The notes under the pieces are model-generated. The model worked only from the letters and a program-made list of their open reading frames with translations, was not told the origin of the DNA and did no database searches. Shown here piece after piece: positions 34,342-46,300 of a DNA stretch of 64,000 nt. Source of the DNA: Dillenia suffruticosa (lineage: Eukaryota; Streptophyta; Magnoliopsida; Dilleniales; Dilleniaceae); the NCBI GenBank assembly GCA_033439265.1, contig JAVTVX010000013.1, positions 18,332,500-18,396,499 on the forward strand, read 5' to 3'. A program made the translations under genes and the position numbers. The first letter of the stretch is position 1, and each line of letters starts with the position of its first letter.

Positions 34342-37322
34342 TTTATGCCTTTTTTCCCCGTTTCCTTTTTCATTTTAATTTTGTGTCGTTTTGTTTTGTT
34401 TTGTTTTTTTTTTGTATTCACCTTTTGATCTCTTACTGATGTCCCATCTCTTGTTGGGTGCTTTTTTTTTTTGGTTGGAGGGGAAGGGGGAGGAAGAAGG
34501 TTAGGCTAGTATGTTGAATAGTCAATGCTGTTGATTGTATTGAGCTCATAAAATATAAAAGAGAAGACTGTTATCTGTTCCTGGTTCTGAAAATGGGGGG
34601 GTTATAATAGAGCGAGTTGTTTTCAAATTTTTGCTATTTCTAGAAATAAAGACTGAAAATGACATGCAGCATGGATGTTTCCGTTTGAAAAATATGGTGT
34701 TACCCTTTCATTGTTAAAAGCATAATATGGACACAAAGGGTCGCCGTCCACATAAAGACGATACTTTGTTAATATAAATGTGAAGCTATATGAGTATCAT
34801 CATTTCCCTGATGGAAACATGCGGTTTGTTAAGAATGGTTGCCATTGAGAGTGATTTGTCCATTCCTCTGGATCATTATGTGAAGCCCTTTCTTCCTTGT
34901 GAGAGAAAAATTTCCTCCATGTTAGTAATTTGTTTTAAACCTAATCATCAACCAGCAAGGAAATGCCCTATATTGAATAAGCCCATTCTCTCTCTCATAA
35001 TGTGGACAATTGGGTCCTACGTGGTTTCACGTTTACTTAGCTAAGGAATCATCTATTTGAGAGTTACTCTTTTCTTTGATGGTATTCCATAGTTAAAGTT
35101 TGTCCTCAGCTTCTCATGAGAACATTGCAGAGATTTTCCACCTATAAAACCCATATCAGCTCCTGTTTCTGGCTCCACAACCTGCTGGAAAGATTCACTA
35201 ATATCTCAATTTCCTTGCCATGTGTATGCTTCACAAAAGGACTATACCCTTTTGCTTTACTTGTCTTACTAATCCAGGTTGCAATAGAATGAACTTTGAC
35301 TATCTCTTGCCCTTACCTTATTTTCCAACATAACTTAAATATCAAAGAGTTCATAAACAAAGATGAACAGAGCTACAATTAACACACATTACCGATTTGG
35401 AGGAACACTAAATCCCTCTTTACCTCGAATCTCCCAGCACACAAGACATGAGTCTTTCAACCTCCTTATGTAATCATCTATCATCTTATGATATGAGATT
35501 CCTTCACTTCTTTGATGTCCACCGATGATGCTGCTTCCTGTTCTTCTGTTGTAACCTTCCACAACATTATCCCTTGCAGGCCATAAACTTCTAATTTTGT
35601 GAAAGATCTTTTAAATAAATTAAGTCCTTAATGTGAAACTTGTATCGGTGAAAAGTGTCTTGTCCCACACTGGATTCTCAGGGTAAATATCTGGGGGTAC
35701 TTGACCAAGGAACCCAATTGAAAATCCTTAGCTAGCTGTTTTGGTGAGGTCTTTTGATGCTACAAATAGTATTTGATTGGACCTATGCTGTATTTGCATG
35801 TGGGCAGGAGCACTGCAGCCTGGGCCATGAGTTGATCATAAAGTTCATCTGGAAAGTTTGTGATTAAATTGCGTAACCTTTTTTAGCAAGGACACTAGGA
35901 TGTACAGGAAAAGATTGTTGGCATCCACATAGTTAGAGAGGGCATCTCATTTGCCATTTCACATTTATGGGAAATATCTGAATAGACGAAAAGAAACAAA
36001 AGTCCTGATTGCACCTCCTAAAATGGTCTTTTTTGGATGAGATTTCTTGGTGTTACAGAGGGCATTGGGATAATCTTGTCTTGTATTTGGACCAAAGCAT
36101 TGTTCTGTGGCCCCATGGGCAGACCATGAGTCAATAACCCTTTTAGATGAGTCTCATTGTGTTATAAATGCTATCAAAGTGAATCTTGTCCTATTTGTTT
36201 GGTTGAATACTGTATCTCTGATACATGGGGGGTGCTTTCTGTTATATTTGATTGAGATTTAATACTCTCTAATTAAGGCCACTAGGATTTGAGAACCCCC
36301 ATTGCTGAAAAGTGCCTTGCTCAAAAATCTTGGATGCTTAAAAATTGCAGGACCAAATGTCCCAATTCAAATTCTTTTTTCTAGATCTTCCGAAAAGAGA
36401 ATGTAACCCCTTCATGACAGAGTACAACTTGATAATAAATTGGCAACATGGTAGCTTAGATGTCACCCCAGGTAGCTGCATCATCTGATGATGTGACATA
36501 TTGGTACAACGAGGGAAATTTTGGTAATTGAAAATGACATGTGGGAGGCACATGATCTGGCATTGGAAATTTCCATCAGTTACCTAGTGACGCTTTCTAA
36601 TGCACAACTGACCTGCCTTTTCATTAGATGATGTGGCATGATTGTTCAAGCAAGAATAGATTGTTAAAGAGAAGCACTTGCCTATCATATGCCATGTCAA
36701 TGAGAGAACCTTCCCCGTACTAACTTGCCACGCCATCAGATGATATGGCTAGGGGGTTGATGCATAAAATGTGATGCAGTTGATTTATTGAAGTGTCACA
36801 CCTCCTACAGGAGATGCTATCACTATGTTACATGGATCGACTTCTGTGTAAATTTTAGGTCTGCGAACATGTTGTGCATGTGCAGATGTGCATTGCTATG
36901 GGATTTCCACTAAAACGACATGCATATAGGAAATTATGATGCTGTACATGTTGTAAATGTTGGGTGTGGGAACATATTGTCCATGACCCTATAGGATGAT
37001 GATCAATCCCGTTGCTGAGATGTCAAAAGTTAAGAGTGTGTTGCATTCTAATAGAACCGTGATGCATAATGCCTATTCGCCTTGTTAAATAAAGGAAATT
37101 TCTTGGGATAAGCTGAAATGAGGTGACAAGGTAATCTATATATTTAGGGTGTTGGCTTTTGAAATGTAACACTTATTTCTTTTGACAAGAAAACGCCATC
37201 TAAATTGTTTTAAGCATATGCATGTGCCTCATGGATCTATATCAGGGCTGTGTTCTTGAGTGTGTTCATGTAGTTATTGGCATTAATGGCTGATGTAACC
37301 AATGAAATTGATCACGTGATTT

Positions 37323-37368
<46 letters not shown>

Positions 37369-40300
37369 CATTGTTTGTTGCATGATGGTGGGCATCATTC
37401 TTATGCCACTATTTTTGGTGTTGTAGACTTCTATTTTATTCAACAAAGGGCTGTGTATGCATCTCAAATAATGTGTATGTACATTTCTACCTACATTAGT
37501 ATAAATCAACTCTCGTAAATGTTCAGATGGATATCCATGGGGGTATGTGTTTTTTGCCTTTTGTTGCATATAAATGCGCACCTGTTCTAGGCATGATTTT
37601 GACCTTTTTTAGTTTCATGCTTTCATTGCAATCAATAGCCATAAATTCAGTGATAGTGTGCACACAAGAAATTCTAGTTTCTGGCAAATGAAGCGGGTGT
37701 ATTGCTGACATGCAGAAGGGTGTCAGATGCAATAATAAATAAATTGTAGGCATTTTATATGCTGTAAACCATCACAATATTTCAAACCAGAAAATTGTTG
37801 CCCTTCATTGGTAAAACGTGGATGGGACATCATTATAAAGAAAAAGGAGATTTTCTAGAGAAGTTAATAAGGAAATGTTTGCTAATGCCATTTATCTTGG
37901 CATTTGGATCTTTTTGTGGAACCCAGACTTGAGAACCCCTCTGGGGAGAAAAATGGTCAACATTCAAGATCTATTTTCTTTATCGATACCTTAAAAACAT
38001 GTTAAGTGCTGTATCAGTATCTTTTCTTCTATCAGGAATTTGCTGCTGTCTCTCATGTACATTTCAGTCTTGTATTAACAAACATTCTTATCTTCTTGTA
38101 AATGAGTTAACGACATCATTGTTCCAGAATTCACGCCAGTTTTTATTATTTGCAGGGAGCAACTATTGTAGATGAGATTGTTAGCATTACTCCTGTTGAA
38201 AACTATGTGCCAAAAGCTGAGATGCTGGTAAATTCCTCTCATTGCTTTTTTCATTTGCTTTTCTGTGAATAATAAGTGATGTGATTTATTCATAAAATAA
38301 AAAAAAAAAAAGTGATGTGATCTCAAGAAAAATGCACAGGAATTGCAGAGCAGCGAAGGTGCTGGAAGCATGGCTCTTACAGAAAATGGTTCAAACGCTG
38401 AGGTACCAAAGTCCTCCAATGTGGTGGATCGCCTGGAGCATTTTCCTTCCTTCAAGTTTGGCCCTGAAGATTTATCCCCCAATCTCCCTATTATGGACAA
38501 TCCCTCCTAATAAACCAAAAAAAAAGAAAAAAAAAAATCCATGGATCCTCAAAAGGTTATTATTCTATATAAATCGAATTGCATTTGATACAATAGAGAA
38601 TATACAAAGCTATAAGGACGAGAAATACTCGGAAGTGAGTGAAGGAGCAAAGAGCAAGACAGAGACTAATAAGGGACCACTTTCCAATCCCCCTTCAACT
38701 CCTGTATACTATAACTTTAAAACACCTGAGGTGTGAGTTAATAGAGAAGTATAAAAGAAAATCTTGTCTTAAAGAAGAGAGTGACCGATACTTTGATTTC
38801 TAAGAATTCTAGCATTCAACTCACTCCAAATAGACTGAAAAATTGCCACAAAAGCACATCTCATGGCTAGACCAAAAACTTATTTCTTGTTAAATTTAAC
38901 AAGAATAAAATCAAGCTCAGATTCTCAGTAAATTGTTATCAATGAGAAATGTTAAGATGAAACTTATAGCTAAGAATACGTAGATTAAACCAAATTTGTT
39001 AAAAGTTGGACGCTTTTATCACATAGATGGTGCTCTAGGTTACTAACTTGTTGCGTAAAGTTTCCAGTTCTTGGCTGATAAATGATTCAAATCAATAAAT
39101 GCTCTGTAAACAAGGTGAGAGTGAGACACTTACAGCATGTTGTGGTCCTACGAGTAGAAGGTCTAAATAGTATGCGTTATGGATAATGTGCCTTCATCGT
39201 GTTGATGTGCATAAGACTTTCCAAGATGCGGGATTCCTTTGCTTAAAGATTCTCTATAATTTCGTTGTGTCTAAGAAATGGCTTGTAGTGCCTTAAATAT
39301 TTGTAGATATTATTGGCCTTAATTCTGTCAATTGGTGTGTTTGATTTGACTTCTTTGTTAATCTTATTGACCAAAATAACTATCCTCTGCTAAGCAGGCC
39401 AAAACTAGCTCTTCTCGCAATGGAAGAGTTTATGTTACTAAAGCTCAAGATATTGTCACAAATATGCTGGCAAAAGGTTCTGCTCTTGGACAAGATGCCA
39501 TGAATAAGGCTAAAGCATTTGATGAGAAGCATCAGTTGACTGCTGTTGCATCTGCCAAGGTCATATCTTTTGACAGGAGAGTGGGGCTCAGTGAGAAGTT
39601 TACAGTTGGCTTTTCAGTGGTGAACGAGAAAGTAAAATCAATGGATCAGAGGCTTCAAGTGTCCGATAAAACAATGGCCGCATTACTAGCTGCAGAGAGA
39701 AAATTAAATGATACAGGATCAGCTGTTAAAACAAGCAGGTAAAAATGTTTTGCCCTATATCTGCAATTGGTTCCGTAGACCCTTCTTTACATGTTTGTAT
39801 CAACTAATGTTTTGCTTTGCTGAATAACAAATGTTGAGTGAAGCATGCATATTTTAACTTTGTGACTTACTAATCTGGAATGGATGTCAAAATGATGTTC
39901 ATGACAGTCACTAAGCTTGGTTTAGTGTTAGCTAATTATTTCATTTTATATGTTAGTGCTCTTGACTCATTTAATTGGCACAGCCTGAGATGTATTCAGT
40001 TATGTTGGCAAATGTAGGTCATGCATGAGGAGATAATTTATTTCCTTCTTTTATCTTGGTCATTTCCAGACCCGATTGTTTTAGAGGAATAATGAAAATA
40101 AGTGGAAAACTTTTATAATTGGGTACTTATTAACTCAAAACAACGACATAGAAAATATTAGGGATGCACCCTGGTTCTTCAGTTCTTTAAAACTGAAATT
40201 ACTTCAATCAATTCATGTTGGTTTGTTCCATTTTTTAGCATCCCAGATCAATGTTTGGACAAAATGTTGAGAAGTGATTGAATTCTGTTTGGGACTCAAA

Positions 40301-43300
40301 TTGCATTGCTAGTTCTTGGGTGGATCCCTTTTTTTGGGTAATGTCTCAAATTACTGTGCTAAGGGTTTTGTGCTTTATTTTGACATCCCCGCTTGCTAAG
40401 TGTCTTGGTTGTCCCTCTTGTGAGTTGTGAAATTGCAACTTGGAGCTACATCGTAGTTTCTTGATGTAGCTTGAGAATCAAGGTTGTCCACTTGTCCTTG
40501 TCATCATCATCTTCTTCCTTCTCTATTCAGAGCTAAATAAAAACCTATTCTACACTCCTTTTCCACAATGTTGACAAATTCATGTCTTCTGCACTCAGGC
40601 TAGCTCTGATTTCATCATCTTCCACCAATTCTTTAATAGTGGTGTGGGCCACAAGTACCCGTTTGCCTTTTTTTTTCCTCTTCCCCTTTATGCGTCCAGT
40701 GAAAGAGAAGAAAAGGGAAATGGTGAACAAATATGATGATGACAAGCTTAATGACATTTCACAGCAATCTCTTTGATGATTGGGTTGTATTTTGATTGAT
40801 AGTGGTGGTATTGGTCATTGAAGTAGCAATTTAAGTGGTTGGAAGGAGTTGAGAGCTATGCTAGTAGTGAGGAAATCTAGTGTATCCGTGGGCTGATTAG
40901 ATACTCTGGCAGATGCTGTAGCAGCGGTAGTTTGTGAGTATAGACATGGTGTTGTCTTGATCCAATATTCAAATGTCATGTCTTGGTATCTGATGACCAA
41001 ATCCTTTAGTTCATTAGCTTCTGGTTCCTCTATTTTGGCCCGAAATTTTGAAATGTATATTGCTTGAGCAAATTACCTGGTCCAAAACTATGCTCTTAGT
41101 AACAAATAAAGTACAAAACTTTTAAAGGTTATAGTTGAGGTTCTAAACTTTAATAAGGTAACAAGAACCCCTCTACTTCCTCTTCTTCTTCTGCTCTTGC
41201 ACCACCCGACATAGCCAAACACCTTCTTGCCTCCTCTGAGTACTCTCTCTTTCTCTCTCTTCATTTTTCGGAGACATTCGTTTTTCGGATTTTAGTCAAA
41301 TTAGGGCATAAACTAATGGAAATGTCTAAAGAGTGGGAGAAAATTTTATTCAATGTCTGTGCTTTGTGTGTTAGGGATGACTTTGAAATGGAATTATAAT
41401 TATTTGCATATTAGGGTTTTTTTTTTTTTTTTTTTTTTTTAATTTTTTGAGGGAATGAAATTTATTGAGGACTATTAATGATGTGGTCACATTGGAAATG
41501 ATTAGGAATGCGGAACTGAAAGTTGAGTCTCCATATGAACTGCTTCCTTGGAAAAATTGTTTTGTAATATGTTGGATTTAATCGCGCATGCGGAAGCGAG
41601 AATTAAATAGTTTCGGAATTTTCGGGATAAATACCTCTATTGGGCGGTCTCCAAAATCCACCGTGTCGCGATGTCCCTCGAACGGATCGCACGGTCGGAT
41701 GGTGATCACGCAATCGAACCACCACCTCAAATCCACGACGCCTCAAGCCTCGAGTCCGGTGAATCGTCTGACGATGGGAGATTTTCCTACGCGAAAATCT
41801 CCATCCCTCTCTCTATTCTCTCTCTAGAGAATATGTGAAACCCTAGCCTCCATAGTTGCCTCCCATGGCTGCTGCCCACCCCACAAGGTAGGAGAAGGAG
41901 TTTCCTCCATTGTTTTCTCTCCCAGAAGGAAGGTGAGACCAAATCACTTAATTGGTGGGGGTTACCAAAATATTGGTTAATGGTAATTAAGGATGGGAGT
42001 TACCCCATTCCTTAATTACCTAAATGCCCATAATGGGCATCAATAACCAACATCTCCCACTTGCACATGAGGGCATTTCTTTTCCGTCAATCACAAGATC
42101 GCAACTCATGCGATCTATCATATCACCCTACTGGACTTTCATACTGGGTTGGGCGTCGTGCGACCGACGAGTGCACCTGCAAGCAAAGACTTCTCGATAC
42201 ACCTGTTAGGATGATCGAGTAGTCACTGTTAGTATAAAAATAACTCGCTATACCCCAGACTCAATGCATTTACATCCATCGAGCCACTTTCCTCATCGAA
42301 AGTGATCCCCAATCAATTTGCTCGACTATGTATTCATTATTATGTTTGAATCCCAACATGGATTAACACAATAGGTCGACCTATGAATACATGACAATGA
42401 TGTAATGTCTATTGGCCTTCCTTTTCCCAAACTCGAATCTATCGGTCTCAATTCAGCTGCTTTCCTAGACCTGCCCCTTAGACCTCAATTTATCTTCCGG
42501 GCCATAGGTAAACAGACTAAAGTAGCAACACTGAACCAATACTTCTAGAGACAGCCGAAAGTAATAAGGGCATAAGAGATCCCACCCAATGGATCTCAGG
42601 TCTCACACAGTGGGAACGGGGATCAAGATCAAACTATCGTCTCAAATAATAGCTCCCACTGTCCCATGGTCGTCTCATCACACGTGGTATGAAACACATG
42701 CCACAGTGTTATTCCCCCATCTCTCAAAGGGCATATGTCAGATTTCTCTAACACTGTACAGGTACGGGACTCAGTCTACACATAAGACTTTACCCAGAGA
42801 TCTCAGAGAGAGCATCTCAGAGACAATATCACAAATCGCAGGTGATATCTGAGATCTCATACCTGGCTGCTTACAGGCAACATGGATGTGGGTATGTCCA
42901 TGCCGGTCATATCGCATATGACCTCATCCTGAACACATATCAGGGCGACTTATGTTCTAGTAGGGCTACTCTCAAAGCCTCTTACAACTAGAATCCGTCT
43001 CATCTCCGCTCACTCAGAGTCGGAGGTGGTCACTCGTGTGAGAGAGTCAACCACGCCTGCCTGACATATCTTTTATCACATAATCACAATATATGACAAC
43101 AAATGATGCATAAAATAAATATGTGACTCAATAATGCATACATGTCATATATTAAAATAAGCATCTAAAACAGTATATAAGGAGAAATGTTAAAGTACAC
43201 TAAACCCAATGATTCCTTACCTCACAAAGGAATCTCTCACAACGGGTTTTCTGAAGAGATCAGCTCTCATGCTGAGGTGTACTTAGATGTCACAATACCC

Positions 43301-46300
43301 TTCTCGGTAATTTCTCTCACAGTGGTCTTCGGTATTAATGTGGCTTTACTATTACACTTAGGGTCTCATTTGATGACAGTGTCGGTCTGATTATCACAAT
43401 AATCATCACTGACCTCCCACTATCTGTCACAACCTCTAAGTCTTCCAGAAAATTTCTGAAGCCAACCATTCTCATGAACTGCAATTGAGCACACTACAAG
43501 CTCAGTCTCTATCGTAAATAGAGATATACAGGTTCTCTTCTTACTACTCTAAGAAGATAAAACCTTTTGCGTTTATTCAGATCACTACTCCCAGTCAGTA
43601 TCTGAATCTCAACCACAAAACGCAAATCACCTCATCCGTAACACATGGAGAGCTCTGCAGTTCAAATGAGATATTTCGGAATCCTTTTTCACTGCTCTAC
43701 AGTGATCCCTTTCAGGATTCTATTAATACCTACTCACCAGATCGACTGCTAAATAAACGTCTGGTCATGTATGCCTCATCGCATACATCAAATTGTATAT
43801 CACACGTGTATACCTCATCGCATACACTAGAAATGTATTTTGCACTGGAGTAAGGGATTCTACTTATCTCCCTTATTTCTTTATAAATTCTAGGGCATGT
43901 GTCAAGATTCAAGTCTTTTTATCTTTAGCGATTAGAGTATCTTTTAGGTTGTCATCGCTCTTCTCGAAATGCTTAAAAATCTACCTGATGTAAAACTCTT
44001 GTTAAAGAGTCAACACCATTCTTAAGTGATCCCTATGGATCCAAAATCTGAGAATGAACTAAAACCTCACAACCATGTTACAATGGTCATTAGATACTTT
44101 CTGTTGTTCCCAGCCAACAGTATGTCACCTACTTATGAGAACATGCTCATAAAGGAGTCATCGGGACGTATCTGATAGATACAATGATCCTACTCGATCA
44201 TTATTAAACCATAAGATATCACTTTCTCGTGAAATCTCAAACGCCGCTGTCTAGATGATAGCTTAAGGTCGTATTATGATTTCTAAAATCAATAGATCTT
44301 ATCCACCTGATCTACTAGAACGAACCCAGAGGGATGCTCCATGTAGATCGCCTCATCTAGACTTCCACTACGAAAGCGGTCTTTACGTCCTTGTGATGTG
44401 ACTCCTTGATCTATGTTAATGACAATCGCTCTAAAATAAAATTGGACTATGACTCCTCGATAGTCCACCCCTCAGTCTAAGTGTAACCATTGATTACTAG
44501 ACGGGTTCTTTATCTCTTTATCAATCCGTTGACCTTTATCTTGACTTTGAGAACCTACTTGTTCCCAATAGTTCTTCCGCCCTTAGGCTAATCAACTAGA
44601 TCCCAGACCCCGTTGATTCTCATCAATTCCTTCTCTTCATTTATGGCCTTCATTAAACGGCATTTTGCATCCTCTCGAGAGCCTCTCGGACCATTTTAGA
44701 TTTCTCATCATCCTCTAGAGTCGCAACGAGGGTCTCACCCTCAATCGAGAAAACAATGTTTAAATACGCATTCTCGACACTCTTAAGAGGAGAGAAAAAT
44801 CTTTACCTCTTGATGGATCGCTCCCACTGAGATCAAGATCCGTAGTGGATTCTTGTATCCCGCCGCTGGGCTCCCCGAGCCACTAGGCTAATCCATCGCA
44901 TAAAGGGTAAGGTCCTTATTGATTTCACTTCTCTTAGGGAAATCATTCTCAAGAAATATTGTATTACGAGACTCAATCTCGATTATAGTGCCGTTCGTGT
45001 TCGCCTAAGAACACATATTTTCTCGCGGGTCTAACTCACCGTGTGAATGCGAGAAATCATGGCACAACCCCATAACCTCAAGTGGCTAAGGTCAGGCTGC
45101 CTCCCTGTCCAAAACTCAAATGGGGAACTGACTAATAGTCAGTAGACTCGTAATACTTTTCTCGAAACAGAGCCTCATGTGTATTTTAGACGAATACTTG
45201 CGTCCTCGCTCGGTTCTGAGAGTCTGTACTCTCAAATCTAACTGATTCTCAATCTCGCTTATGAACCTCCTGAAGTAGTCTGAGCCTCAGACTTATGCGA
45301 GATCAGATAGATGAACCAAAACGCACGTAAGCATCTATAATTATCTACACAACTCCATTTCTGACTCTCATGCTCATAAGACCACAATAAAAAGAACGAA
45401 GGCATGATAGTTAACTGCAATGGAGTCCCAGCTCTCATTGTATCGCTTAATGGTTTTCTCGTCATTTTGCCGACTAGGCAAAACTCACATACGGGTAATT
45501 CGAATTTGGTCAGCGGGTCCAATAAACCTCTCACTACTAACCGATTCATCATCTCTTACCCCATGTGTCTAAGTCTACTATGTCATTCATTTACATCATC
45601 ATCTACGCAATCAGATGTAAAGACAATAGTAGAACGACAAGAAACCATTACAAGGAATAGCACCCAGTGCATACATTCCATCATGGATTAAAACCAGAAT
45701 TATTTAGAAAATTATCGTATTAAAAACAAGGGAATGATTTCACGCATTTTGTAGTCAATTTTAGACAAGGTACAAATTTGTAGATCCGTCAAATACCTAC
45801 AATATTGAGGACGTCATAGCAAGTGTCGTTTCCTCTGACAACGACGAATGCTCTGTCCTTAACGTAAATCCTCCAAGCTTAAGGATTCACCTGACGGAAC
45901 TATATCTACGCACTCCTGTCTCAAGTTACGTGGTCGGTTGTTCCTGATTTCAAAGAAGAGAAATCAACGAGTATTATAGTGAATGAGAAAAATCTCACAC
46001 CACGTAAAGAAGAAGAATATTTATTTCTGCTCGTCACACTCACGAGCGAAATGACCAAATCTACCTCAAACGTAGCAATTTACTTTGGTGTAATCACATT
46101 CCTTCTTGCGTTCTTGTACCTCGTTGTCGGTTTTGTCGGATGATTTTTATTACCTAGATCTCGAGTCTCGTTCGCTAGGCTTATGCTATTGGCTTAGCGC
46201 CGGGGAAGTCCTTACTTGACTCCTCTGAATAAGCATGACTCGAGTGTGGCCTACTCGCCTCTAGGTGCTCCTCATCGAGCTCACATTACGTATTTATATC

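Larger units (their letters stand above)
22193..36198. repeat. Tandem segmental duplication, unit B
   Basis: The less decayed copy of 4146-21835. It keeps the 2.79-kb segment 24449-27242 and about 0.48 kb at 32895-33373 that unit A lacks, and has no Copia insertion. Its annexin and BPA1-like genes are open. The right edge lies in intron 3 of the BPA1-like gene (about 36198), so the gene itself runs on. Confidence 0.93.

Noticed and set aside
36460-36760. GATGATGTGGCAT-like motifs in BPA1 intron 3
   Set aside because: Three imperfect matches at irregular spacing; not enough to call a tandem array or binding cluster.
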